A stretch of DNA of 64,000 nucleotides from Sphingobium sp. TKS (GTDB lineage: Bacteria > Pseudomonadota > Alphaproteobacteria > Sphingomonadales > Sphingomonadaceae), in NCBI RefSeq assembly GCF_001563265.1, contig NZ_CP005083.1, positions 499,001-563,000 on the forward strand. Reading direction: 5' to 3'. Below the pieces are notes generated by a model, which did no database searches, had not been told where the DNA came from, and saw only the letters and a list, made by a program, of their open reading frames with translations. How positions within the stretch are numbered: position 1 is the stretch's first letter; the number at the start of each line of letters is the position of its first letter. This document shows positions 28,104 through 36,428 of this stretch, piece after piece. The position numbers and the translations under genes were made by a program.

Positions 28104-29686
28104 TCGCTCCTCCCAAGGGGAAGACACTGGCCACCGTCGTTGCCGAAAAGGCGACGGCAAATCCCGCGCACCCCGCCATCCTTTATGGCGAAGAGGTCAT
28201 CGGCTACGGCGCGTTGCGGGATATGGTCGAACTGCGCGCGCTGGCGCTGGATGCGTCGGGCATCCGGGCGGGCGACCGCATCGGCATCCTGATCGGCAAT
28301 GAGCCGGAATGGGTCGCCATGGCGCTGGCTGCCGCAGCCGTCGGAGCAACGCTGGCGCCGCTCAACACATGGTACAAGGCGGGCGAACTGGCCTGGACCA
28401 TCCGCCATTGCGGCCTCAGCCTGGTGGTCGCCGCCAGCCGCTTCCTCAACGCCGATTTCGCGGCGATGCTGACAGAGATCGACCGGGAGGGATCGGCGCC
28501 TTCCCTACGCAAGCTGGTCTTTCTGGGCGATGCCGTGCCGGGGTACGAGCGTCATGACGCCTTCGTCGACCGGGGCAGGGCCGCGAAGGCGGCGGGCGTG
28601 ATGCTGGACCCGGAGGCCGTCGATCCGGACAGCCCGGCCTATGTGCTCTACACCTCCGGCAGCACGGCCGAGCCGAAGGGCGTCCTGCTCAACCATCGCG
28701 GCGTGGTGGAAAACGGGTTCGAACTCGGCCAGCGCCGGGCGATCGGGCCGCAGGACCGCACATGGCTGGGTACGCCGCTCTTCTACGCGCTGGGGGCGAC
28801 CAACGCGCTGCCCGCGACCTTCACCGCCGGGGCCACGCTGGTCCTTCAGGGTGCTTTCGAGGCGGGGGCCGCCATCGACATCATCGAGCGGACGGGCGCG
28901 ACCGTCTATTACGGCACCGGCAATATGAGCCGCGCGATCATCGACCATCCCGCCTTCACCCGCGCGCGCATCGCGACGCTGAAAAAGGGCAATGCCGGGC
29001 TGGGCGCGGAATATAAGCGGCTGACGCTGGTGGAAATGGGCATAGAGCAGGCGGTGCCCGCTTATGGCCTGACCGAAACCTACGGCAATGCGGCGGTCGG
29101 CCGCTTCGACGATCCGCTGGAGGTCAAGATGGCGACCGACGGCGCCGCCTTGCCGGGGCAGGAGATCCGGATCGTGGACCCCGAAAGCGGCGCGCCGCTG
29201 GCGGCGGGTGAGCTGGGCCTCATTCTGGTGCGCGGCAATGTGACGTCCGGCTATCTCGACAATCCGGAGGAGACGGGCAAGGCGCTGCGCCCGGACGGCT
29301 TCTTCGACACGGGCGATTTGGGGACACTGGACGGGGAGGGACGGCTGCGTTTCCACTCGCGGCTCAAGGAAGTCATCAAGTCGGGCGGCATCAACGTGTC
29401 GCCGGTGGAGGTGGAGCAGTTGCTGACCACCCATCCCGATGTGCGCGATGCCCATGTGGTCGGTCTGGACGATCCGGTGCGCGGCCAGCTGATCGTCGCC
29501 TTCGTCGATCCCTTGCGCCCCGTTGACGAGGCGGCGTTGAAGGCCTTCGTCAAGGAACGAGCCGCTGCGTTCAAGGTGCCGCATCATGTCTTCCTGCGTA
29601 GCGAGGCGCAATTGCCGCGCCTTGCCACCGGCAAGATCGCCAAGGCGCGGCTGAAGCAGGAAGCGGCGGAGATGCTGGCGTCATGA
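28100..29686 (+). CDS. AMP-forming acyl-CoA synthetase (class I adenylate-forming)
   Basis: 528 aa from ATG at 28100, overlapping the previous stop (ATGA). Motifs in order are YVLYTSGSTAEPKGVLLNHRG (P-loop), AYGLTETYGN, FFDTGDLGTL (hinge and ATP site) and SGGINVSPVEVEQ, ending with PRLATGKIAKARL carrying the catalytic Lys. It activates a carboxylic acid to its CoA thioester via an acyl-AMP; aromatic, cinnamate-like or fatty acids are all possible. The thiolase-like gene after it overlaps by four bases, consistent with handing on a CoA ester. Confidence 0.9.
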   Translation: MIAPPKGKTLATVVAEKATANPAHPAILYGEEVIGYGALRDMVELRALALDASGIRAGDRIGILIGNEPEWVAMALAAAAVGATLAPLNTWYKAGELAWTIRHCGLSLVVAASRFLNADFAAMLTEIDREGSAPSLRKLVFLGDAVPGYERHDAFVDRGRAAKAAGVMLDPEAVDPDSPAYVLYTSGSTAEPKGVLLNHRGVVENGFELGQRRAIGPQDRTWLGTPLFYALGATNALPATFTAGATLVLQGAFEAGAAIDIIERTGATVYYGTGNMSRAIIDHPAFTRARIATLKKGNAGLGAEYKRLTLVEMGIEQAVPAYGLTETYGNAAVGRFDDPLEVKMATDGAALPGQEIRIVDPESGAPLAAGELGLILVRGNVTSGYLDNPEETGKALRPDGFFDTGDLGTLDGEGRLRFHSRLKEVIKSGGINVSPVEVEQLLTTHPDVRDAHVVGLDDPVRGQLIVAFVDPLRPVDEAALKAFVKERAAAFKVPHHVFLRSEAQLPRLATGKIAKARLKQEAAEMLAS

Positions 29687-30861
29687 CCCTGGCGGGCAAG
29701 ACGGCGGTGATCGGTGTCGGCACGTCCAGCCTGGAGCGCGATCCGGACCGATCGGTGTTGCAGATGGCCGGTGCCGCGCTGGAGCAGGCTTTGGTCGATG
29801 CGGGCCTGGAAAAGAGCGCCATCGATGGCCTGTGCGTGCAGATCGGCAGTCCGCGCGGCGCGGATTACGACACGCTGGCCCAGACATTCGGCCTTGACCT
29901 GCGCTATGCCAGCCAGACCTGGCCGCATGGCCGCTTCACCGCGACGGTGCTGACCCATGCCGCCATGGCGATAGAATCGGGACTGGCTACGCGGGTCGCC
30001 TGCATATTGGCGATGAAGAACAGCGATATCGGCCGCATCGGGGAAGCAGGCAATCCCTTCTTCTACGAACAGTTCCGGGAAAATGGCGGCCCCCATGGCG
30101 AGGAAGGCCATATCGGCATGGCGTCCCCCGTGGCGGGCGCGGCGATGGCGTTCGACCTCTATTGCCGCCGCTATGGCAAGGATCGCGAACTGCTGGCCGC
30201 CATTCCCATGGCTTTTCGCCGCCATGCAGCGCTGACGCCCGACGCGGTGATGCGTGCGCCCATGACGCTGGACGATTATCTGGCCAGCCGGCCCATCATC
30301 GATCCGTTGCGCCTGCTTGACTGCTCGCTGGTGGGGGATGGGGCAGTCTGCGTGGTGCTGAGCGCGGCGCGGCTGGCAAGCAGCCTCGCGCGACCAGTGC
30401 TGCTGACCGGGATGCAGGGCGTGCGGGCCAGTCGGGAAAGCTTCGTCTTCGCGCCCGAAGGCCTTGGCATGGCGCAGCAATCGCACCGCCGCCGCCCTCT
30501 CACGGAGACGCGCAGCCAGCCTGTGCACGCCATGGCGGGCAGCGGGCCGGAAGGCTTCGATCTGGTCGGGGTCTATGACAGCTTCGCGCCGCTGGCGCTC
30601 TACGCCCTGGAGGAGTTCGGCTTTTGCGGGCCGGGCGAAGGGCTGGACTGGATACAGGGCGGCCGGATCGAACTGGGCGGAGAACGGCCGGTCAATACGG
30701 CGGGCGGCCAACTCAGCCATGCACAGCTCAACGGCTGGGGTCAGGTGGCAGAGATAGTACGGCAGTTGCGCGGCGAGGCGCATGGCCGGCAGGTCGATGG
30801 CGCGCGCCGGGGTCTGTGGTGCAGCATAGGCGGTGATGCCATCGCGTTCGAAAGGGTCTGA
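29683..30861 (+). CDS. thiolase-fold protein lacking the nucleophilic Cys (SCPx/Ltp2-like)
   Basis: 392 aa thiolase fold of the lipid-transfer/SCPx branch. The position of the acyl-accepting Cys is occupied by Gly83 in HGRFTATVLTHAAMAI, while the C-terminal NTAGGQLSHAQLNGWGQ keeps a His. Loss of this Cys together with a DUF35 neighbour is the hallmark of Ltp2-type aldolases that cleave beta-hydroxyacyl-CoA in steroid side-chain breakdown. So a retro-aldol cleavage of the CoA ester made by the preceding ligase is more likely than thiolysis. Function is inference; fold assignment is firm. Confidence 0.8.
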   Translation: MTLAGKTAVIGVGTSSLERDPDRSVLQMAGAALEQALVDAGLEKSAIDGLCVQIGSPRGADYDTLAQTFGLDLRYASQTWPHGRFTATVLTHAAMAIESGLATRVACILAMKNSDIGRIGEAGNPFFYEQFRENGGPHGEEGHIGMASPVAGAAMAFDLYCRRYGKDRELLAAIPMAFRRHAALTPDAVMRAPMTLDDYLASRPIIDPLRLLDCSLVGDGAVCVVLSAARLASSLARPVLLTGMQGVRASRESFVFAPEGLGMAQQSHRRRPLTETRSQPVHAMAGSGPEGFDLVGVYDSFAPLALYALEEFGFCGPGEGLDWIQGGRIELGGERPVNTAGGQLSHAQLNGWGQVAEIVRQLRGEAHGRQVDGARRGLWCSIGGDAIAFERV

Positions 30862-30863
30862 GG

Positions 30864-31271
30864 ATGACGGAAACGGTCACGCCCGTTCGCAACCGGCTGA
30901 ACGAAGCTTTCTGGGAAGGGGCGGAGAGGGGACAACTGGTCCTGCCGCATTGCCATGACAGCGGCCGGGCCTTCTGGCCGCCCAGCCCGATCAGCCCCTT
31001 TACTGGTGGCGCGGTGGATTGGCGCCAATGCGATCCAGCGGGTCGGGTGGAAAGCCTGATCGTCTATCGTCGTGCCTTCCAGCAATCCTTCGCACACCTC
31101 ATCCCCTACGGCATTGCACTGGTCGCGCTGGATGCCGGGCTGCGACTGATGGTCCATGTGGAAAATCCCGACGATGCCGGTGCGCCCTGCGTCGGCGCGG
31201 CCGTGACCGTCGGCTTTCGCGCCATCCTCCCGGACAGCATGCCGCTGCCCGTCATTTCCAACCCAATCTGA
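30864..31271 (+). CDS. DUF35 OB-fold protein, probable partner of the thiolase-like protein
   Basis: 135 aa. An N-terminal helix (RLNEAFWEGAERGQLVLPHC) leads to the degenerate rubredoxin-like zinc ribbon and then an OB-fold (GRVESLIVYRRAFQQSF, YGIALVALDAGLRLMVHVE). Only one of the four expected zinc-ribbon Cys is kept at the usual place (C in LPHCHDS), so zinc is probably not bound. DUF35 proteins form complexes with SCPx-type thiolases or aldolases and complete their CoA channel. The gene begins three bases after the thiolase-like gene. Confidence 0.82.
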   Translation: MTETVTPVRNRLNEAFWEGAERGQLVLPHCHDSGRAFWPPSPISPFTGGAVDWRQCDPAGRVESLIVYRRAFQQSFAHLIPYGIALVALDAGLRLMVHVENPDDAGAPCVGAAVTVGFRAILPDSMPLPVISNPI

Positions 31272-31285
31272 TCGGAGAACACAGC

Positions 31286-32281
31286 ATGCCCAGAACCGTC
31301 ATCGTCGAAGAACTCGGTGCCGCCGACGCCATGAAGATCGTGGACCTCGACCCTGGCATGCCGGGGCCGGGCGAAGTCCGCATCCGCCAGACCGCCATCG
31401 GCGTCAATTTTGCGGACGTACATTATCGCCGCGGCACCGCGCCCAAGCATTCGATGGCAAAGCTGCCCATCCCCTTCACGCCGGGACTGGAAGGGGTGGG
31501 CTTTGTCGAGGCGGTGGGGGAAGGCGTGGACCAGTTCAAGGTCGGTGACCGCATAGCCTATGCCTCCGCCTCCCTGACCATCGGCGCCTATGCCGAGGTA
31601 CGCCTGTTTCCGGCTGAACGCTGCTTCATCCTGCCCGACGACATTCGCGACATCGATGCGGCCGCCCTGTTATATCGCGCAATCACCGTGCAAGGGATCA
31701 TCCGCCAATGCTATCCCGTCAAGGCCGGCGACTGGATATTGCTCCACGCGGCGGCGGGTGGGATCGGCACGATCCTGTCGCAATGGGCCAGCCATCTGGG
31801 CGCGTCGGTGATCGGCACGGTCAGCGCGCCGGAAAAGGCGGAACTGGCGCTGTCCAATGGTTGCGCCCATGCCATCGTCCACACGCAGGAGGATTTTGTC
31901 GCCCGCACGCTGGAAATCACTAACGGCAAGGGCGTGGACGTTTGCTTCGACGGGGTCGGTATTGCCGTGTTCGTGGATTCGCTGCGCGCCATCCGCCGCT
32001 ATGGCACCATGGTGTCCTTCGGCCAGGCATCCGGGCTGGTCGATCCCATCGACCCCATCGAATTGCAGCATGAAGGGCTATACCTGACCAAGTTCAGCGG
32101 CGGCACCTATAATGACGATGTGGACGAATATCAGGCACGCGCCGCCGACGTCGTCGCCGCGATCCGTGCCGGCGTGTTCAAGCTGGGCAATCACCTGACC
32201 TACAGTCTGGAGGATGTGGTCCAGGCGCATATCGATCTGGAAACCCGCAAGACCACCGGGTCGCTCGTGCTGGTACCCTGA
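31286..32281 (+). CDS. NAD(P)H:quinone oxidoreductase-type MDR (zinc-free, Qor-like)
   Basis: 331 aa from ATG at 31286. Qor marks are the N-terminal GVNFADVHYRRG, the nucleotide motif LLHAAAGGIGTILSQWASHLGA and the C-terminal VVQAHIDLETRKTTGSLVL. No zinc-binding Cys cluster is present. Enzymes of this type reduce quinones or conjugated double bonds, which fits removal of quinones formed from catechols or reduction of an enoyl intermediate. Fourteen bases separate it from the DUF35 gene. Confidence 0.9.
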   Translation: MPRTVIVEELGAADAMKIVDLDPGMPGPGEVRIRQTAIGVNFADVHYRRGTAPKHSMAKLPIPFTPGLEGVGFVEAVGEGVDQFKVGDRIAYASASLTIGAYAEVRLFPAERCFILPDDIRDIDAAALLYRAITVQGIIRQCYPVKAGDWILLHAAAGGIGTILSQWASHLGASVIGTVSAPEKAELALSNGCAHAIVHTQEDFVARTLEITNGKGVDVCFDGVGIAVFVDSLRAIRRYGTMVSFGQASGLVDPIDPIELQHEGLYLTKFSGGTYNDDVDEYQARAADVVAAIRAGVFKLGNHLTYSLEDVVQAHIDLETRKTTGSLVLVP

Positions 32282-32327
32282 CGGCCGCCGTCCTTCCCTT
32301 CCCCCTGACCGTTTGCTGGAGTATGAC

Positions 32328-33170
32328 ATGAAGAAGAACTGGATCGTCACAGGTGCCAGCAGCGGGCTGGGGCAGGAAATCGCGCGGCTGGCCGCCGCGC
32401 GGGGCGACGGCGTCGTCGGCACGGTGCGCAGCGCGCAGCAGGCCGCAGCGCTGGAACGGGACATTCCGGGCATCGTCGCCGTGATCGGAGACCTGACGGT
32501 TCCCGGCACGCCCCAGGCGCTGGTGCGGCAGGCGATGGACCGGCTGGGCGATATTGACATTCTGGTCAATAATGCCGGCCGGGGTTTCACCGCCGCGGTG
32601 GAGGAGGCCAGCGATGCCGAGATACGGTCGGTCTTCGAACTGAACTTCTTCGCTCAGATCGCCATGATCCAGTCCGTCCTGCCCCAGATGCGGCAGCGGC
32701 GCAGCGGCACACTCGTCAATGTCACATCCATTTCGGGGTTCAAGCCCTGGTCAGGCACGGGCATATATTGCGCCAGCAAATTCGCGATGGAGGGGCTGGG
32801 CCAGACGCTGGCGCAGGAAGTGGCCAGCATGGGCATCCGGGTGATGAACGTCCAGCCCGGCGGATTGCGGACCAATTTCAATGGCGCGTCGCTGGGTGCA
32901 TCGCAGGTGATGATCGAGGATTACGACCAGACCGCCCATATCGCGCGACGGGCTCTGGCCAATGCGCATGGCAAGCAGCCCGGCAATCCCCATCTCGCCG
33001 CGACGATTGTTCTGGCGGCGCTGGATGCCGAGAAACTGCCACTCAATCTGTTGCTGGGAAGCGATGCCTATTCCATGGCGCGGAGCAGAATCAACGAACT
33101 TCTCGGTGACATGAACGGCTGGGAGGAATCGGCGGCGGCGATCGGTTTTACTGCGGAAACGGCAATATAG
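32328..33170 (+). CDS. short-chain dehydrogenase/reductase
   Basis: 280 aa classical SDR from ATG at 32328. TGASSGLG binds the cofactor, NNAG is the structural motif, and the catalytic Ser and Y-x3-K appear as TSIS and YCASK. The C-terminal tail is long, as in SDRs acting on larger hydrophobic substrates. It closes the eight-gene operon. The substrate is unknown; oxidation of a hydroxyl set up by hydroxylation or retro-aldol cleavage is plausible. Confidence 0.9.
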   Translation: MKKNWIVTGASSGLGQEIARLAAARGDGVVGTVRSAQQAAALERDIPGIVAVIGDLTVPGTPQALVRQAMDRLGDIDILVNNAGRGFTAAVEEASDAEIRSVFELNFFAQIAMIQSVLPQMRQRRSGTLVNVTSISGFKPWSGTGIYCASKFAMEGLGQTLAQEVASMGIRVMNVQPGGLRTNFNGASLGASQVMIEDYDQTAHIARRALANAHGKQPGNPHLAATIVLAALDAEKLPLNLLLGSDAYSMARSRINELLGDMNGWEESAAAIGFTAETAI

Positions 33171-33543
33171 GTTTTTAATCTGGTCACCAAGAAACTGAAA
33201 CAGGCATCATTATATTGATCCAGCTGGAGCAAGGCTGAAGGGATTTCGCGCGTGTCACGCGTGCGCAGAAACTGCAATGCGCCTTGGCGCTTTCGCGAAC
33301 ACGCGGTCGGCCCGCTTATTCCACACCCAGAGACGATCCTTCTCGTCCACGAACCGTCTCCAGATGGAACTGCGGAACATAGTGGTGAGGTTTCGGGGCT
33401 GTCATTTGGTGCTAGCGGTTTCGTGGCCCGCGTAGCTCCGGGGGTGGCCGATATGGCAGCGAGAAAATACGGGAGAATATCGCGCCTTACCATCGCCGCG
33501 AGGTAGGTTTGGTCGATCTTACGGCCGATCCCATCCCCTTGTT
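33171..33543. other. gene-free stretch after catabolic operon
   Basis: About 370 bases between the SDR gene and the IS5 remnant. Both strands have short open frames, none with a recognisable protein or ribosome site. I see no strong terminator. It is probably the scarred right margin of the catabolic cluster. Confidence 0.5.
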
Positions 33544-34010
33544 CTAACCCGCTATATCATCGCGTCGGGATATAACTTTGAGGAGCGGCCCTCCGAGGGC
33601 ATCAGCCAGGCAGTGAAGCTTACTGGTAAACCCGCCCCGCGAGCGGCCAAGAGCGCGTCGATGAGTCCCCCTTTCCCGCCCGCTGCCGAAACGTGGGCGC
33701 GAACGGTGGTGCTGTCGATGCTGTAGTGGCCGCTGTCCGCCATGATCTCGGCGAGCGTCACCGCCACTGTCTCCCAGACCCTCGCTTCGCTCCATCGCCG
33801 GAACCGCCGATAGATGGTGTTCCAACTGCCGTATTTGGGCGGCACATCGCGCCACGGAGCACCGCACCGGAGCCGCTAGAGTACGCCGTTGATGATTGAG
33901 CGGTTCTGCTCGGGCGGCCTTCCTCGGCCACGGTTCTCAGGCTCCATCGGCAGCAGTCCTTTGAGAATGCGCCATCCCGCTTCGGTGAGATCGCCCCGGC
34001 TCAAATCTGC
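33544..34010 (-). pseudogene. IS5 family (IS427-group-like) transposase remnant
   Basis: Reading leftward from 34010, the frame gives SRGDLTEAGWRILKGLLP and GRGRPPEQNRSIINGVL, then an in-frame TAG. It continues as RDVPPKYGSWNTIYRRFRRW and SIDSTTVRAHVSAAGGKGG, and then shifts frame into THRRALGRSRGGFTSKLHC near 33660. These are successive parts of an IS5-type transposase with one stop, one frameshift and a missing 3' end. It is not functional. Confidence 0.85.
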
Positions 34011-34159
34011 CTCCAAAAGACAGCCTTGAATCAACCCTCTTGCTCAGCGTCAACGCCTATCCCGTATCTCCACTGGACCAATGCCTTGCTGGCCCTCATG
34101 ATTTTGCTTCAAATGGTCAAAAGATCGATTGAGCAGAGCGACACTAATGCTGCAACGGG

Positions 34160-34330
34160 ATGATGATGAGCAAGAAGTGCCATTGCATTGGCGCGGGCTC
34201 TTTGGACAAATTGTCAATGCCCCTGCTGAACGACTTCCTACTCTCCAATCACGTAATCGACCGCGTGCAACCGACCAGCCCTGCAACGGCGGAAGCCATC
34301 TTGAACAACCTGATCAAGGCCTTCAGTTAG
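34160..34330 (+). CDS. possible 56-aa small protein
   Basis: A short frame starting with three tandem ATG codons (34160, 34163, 34166) encodes a Cys-containing N-terminus (SKKCHCIGAGS), an amphipathic middle (LNDFLLSNHVIDRVQP) and ends with TAEAILNNLIKAFS. There is no strong ribosome site and no family recognised. The stretch is less GC-rich than its surroundings. It could equally be the tail of a lost gene. Confidence 0.2.
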   Translation: MMMSKKCHCIGAGSLDKLSMPLLNDFLLSNHVIDRVQPTSPATAEAILNNLIKAFS

Positions 34331-34430
34331 CGTCCATTCTTGTCTACTGATGTCAAGAATGATCTATAAGACACTGAAATTGCTATCAGCAAGATAAGTT
34401 TCAAACAGCAATGGATATGGGTGGATTCAG

Positions 34431-34510
34431 CCTCCGTGGTAGACGGGTGGTAGACGGGCGTGGTAGATTTTGCCCCATGGTGATGCGCAAAAAGAGCGCC
34501 CTGGCGAGGC
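34431..34510. repeat. dispersed repeat, copy B (right side of catabolic cluster)
   Basis: Contains GTAGACGGGTGGTAGAC, TGGTAGATTTTGCC, ATGGTGATGCGCAAAAAGAGCGCC and GGCGAGGCG, the same series and orientation as copy A at 6981-7064. A parB-like fragment begins about 30 bases further right. Confidence 0.8.
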
Positions 34511-34539
34511 GTTGGCAAACAGCATGTTTCCCGGTCTGA

Positions 34540-34804
34540 AGAGGACCAGCGTCCGCTTCACCTGCAACTCAGTGAGTCCGAAAGTCAGCGAAATATTCTC
34601 GGGTGACCGGCCTTCCTTCACCAGCCGGGTAAAGGTCTCCCAGCGCGTCACCTCGTCAGGATCGAGCCGGGCGATATTCTCGATCAGCGAAGCCTCCAGC
34701 GCCGCCGCATCGTCGCCTGCCTCCATGATCGCGCAGGGCAAGGGATCGACGCTCCCCTCCTCCTGCGCCACTATCAGCGCGGCATGATAGCGCCGCTTGG
34801 CCGA
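34540..34804 (-). pseudogene. ParB-family partition protein fragment
   Basis: About 88 residues matching the N-terminal ParB/Spo0J nuclease-like domain, including EASLIENIARLDPDEVTRWETF (the ParB box-like E-x-x-L-x-E-N-x-x-R segment, seen here as LIENIARLDPDE). The helix-turn-helix start LTFGLTELQVKRTL follows. Both ends are lost: upstream codons do not continue the family and downstream the frame runs into repeat B. Such ParB-like genes are common on sphingomonad plasmids, suggesting plasmid-derived DNA. Confidence 0.75.
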
Positions 34805-34873
34805 TGGCGGCCAGTGGCGACTGCTCGCTCTCGGCAAACAGGACCAGTTGCCTCTGGCAGGGTTCGGAATGTC

Positions 34874-35119
34874 GTGAATATCCGTTCCTATGGGTTCGAT
34901 GGCAGCGAACGGCTGCTGGAGGTCAAGACCACGCTTGGGCATGCCCGGACGCCCTTCTATCTGTCGAGCAATGAGCTCTCATTCTCGCAGGAGCGTCCCG
35001 AGGCCTTCAGGCTGCTGCGCATCTATGATTTTGCGGGGTCGGCCAAGGCTTTCGAGCTGGAGCCGCCGTTGACCGACCATGTCGGGCTGCAGCCGACGGC
35101 CTATCGGGCGAATTTCTAG
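34874..35119 (+). pseudogene. C-terminal fragment of a DUF3883 protein
   Basis: About 81 residues matching the end of DUF3883 proteins: ERLLEVKTT, then TPFYLSSNELSFSQERPEAFRLLRIYDF and the closing AFELEPPLTDHVGL. DUF3883 occurs at the C-terminus of restriction or defence-associated proteins. Only the tail remains and it has no start of its own; the preceding codons belong to unrelated sequence. It ends at TAG 35117-35119. Confidence 0.7.
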
Positions 35120-35183
35120 ACCGGAAGGTCGTCCTCTCGCTTGGCTTGTTCAGCCGTACCATTTGAACCCGCAATGCCTGGCA

Positions 35184-35762
35184 TCACAGGAGATCGATAT
35201 GCTCCTTCAGCATGGAGGCCAATTTGGGCAGGCCTTTGCGCTGGAGTTCGAAGATGAACTCGCCGGGAGAAAATGGTGGGTTTCTATAGTCTTGCCGCAT
35301 GGTTCGCAGGGTGGACAGCGCGTCCCCCGGATAAAGCTCGAACGTGCTGCTCAGGAAATCGTCGGGCGTCACGGCGGTGATGCCGAACGGGGCGAGTGCT
35401 TCGTCCGGGAAATCCTTCAGATTTTCAGTGACGATATGCTCGGCGTCCGTCCGGATGGCCGTGGCCAGCACATGGCGATCATCGGGGTCGGGCAAGCTGA
35501 GCGCCGGGATGAGCCCTTCCGCGCCGCTGACGCAGCTTTCAGGAAAGGCGCGTTCCATCGCAGCGACCTGGGATTGAATGCTGGGCTCCATGTCCGGCCG
35601 CCTGTCGAGCAGATTGCGCGTCCACTCGTCCATGATGGTCGGGGACCAGCGCGCGCGGAACAGCCCTGCTTCGGCGAAGCGAAGCAGGGCATCCCTGACC
35701 CGGAAGGGGTAAAGGACGTTGGCGTCGAGAACGACGACAAATCTGTCGGCTATGTCGCTCAA
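35184..35762 (-). CDS. PIN-domain ribonuclease toxin
   Basis: 192 aa. The N-terminal VVVLDANVLYPFRVRDALLR holds the first PIN acidic residue; further acids are in MDEWTRNLL and LPDPDDRHVLATAI. This is the PIN_3-type, Mg-dependent RNase toxin with a longer C-terminal part (residues 140-192) than VapC. The start is a TTG at 35762 overlapping the antitoxin stop (TTGA), so it is coupled to the gene before it. Confidence 0.85.
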   Translation of the reverse strand: MSDIADRFVVVLDANVLYPFRVRDALLRFAEAGLFRARWSPTIMDEWTRNLLDRRPDMEPSIQSQVAAMERAFPESCVSGAEGLIPALSLPDPDDRHVLATAIRTDAEHIVTENLKDFPDEALAPFGITAVTPDDFLSSTFELYPGDALSTLRTMRQDYRNPPFSPGEFIFELQRKGLPKLASMLKEHIDLL

Positions 35763-36220
35763 TCGGCGTCAAACTCCTGGCCGAGACGCTGCAGCTCGCT
35801 CAGCGCGCTGCGTCGCTCTTCGTCCCTTCTGGCCTTGTAGGCCAGCAGTTCGCTCGCCCTTATCCTGCGGTGGGAGCCGACCTTGTGATGGCCGATCACC
35901 CCTTCGTCGAGCAGCTTCACTAGGAAGGGGCGAGACACGTTCAGCAGATCGGCGGCCTCCTTCGTGGTGAGTTCCGCCCCATAGGGGACGAGCGTGATCA
36001 TCTCGCCGCGACCGACATGGGTCAGCACGTCGAGCATGAGCTGTCCCAGTGGCGCGGGCAGCTCGACCTGGACCTGGTCGCCATTCTTCTGCACGCTGAA
36101 AGGGAGGCCGTCGGGGGTCAGAGCCTTGGCCAGAAGACGTGCGGCTTCGGAGGCCGCGCGGACCTCATCGTCCGTAGGCGGCCGCTCGGAAAGCGCTTGC
36201 TCGCTCATGTCAGTCTCCAT
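35759..36220 (-). CDS. antitoxin with excisionase-type helix-turn-helix
   Basis: 153 aa. The N-terminal half is a less conserved domain. Residues about 85-135 form a MerR/excisionase-like DNA-binding domain (ELTTKEAADLLNVSRPFLVKLLDEGVIGHHKVGSHRRI), followed by a charged C-terminal helix (RRDEERRSALSELQRLGQEFDAD) that probably neutralises the PIN toxin. Antitoxin-first order with a four-base overlap is typical. The 36221-36428 stretch upstream is its promoter region and abuts the group II intron. Confidence 0.85.
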   Translation of the reverse strand: METDMSEQALSERPPTDDEVRAASEAARLLAKALTPDGLPFSVQKNGDQVQVELPAPLGQLMLDVLTHVGRGEMITLVPYGAELTTKEAADLLNVSRPFLVKLLDEGVIGHHKVGSHRRIRASELLAYKARRDEERRSALSELQRLGQEFDAD

Positions 36221-36428
36221 TTGGGCTCGGGGTGGATGATAGCTACATAGTGATTTGCCGCCGTAAACGCAATAAGTGCATTAAATGAAATATCTGTAAC
36301 TGCATATGTTGCCCTATCCGGGGGCGGGTAACGGAATATTCCCGTTCGGGAAATTGCCGTGCCGAGGGCGTCCCCCGTGCTGGGCCGCGCTCTATTCCGC
36401 TTCGCTCCACCGAGCCTTCACTTCGCTT

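Noticed and set aside
33252..33506. Possible 84-aa gene after the SDR gene
   Set aside because: No family, no ribosome site, and an equally long frame exists on the opposite strand.
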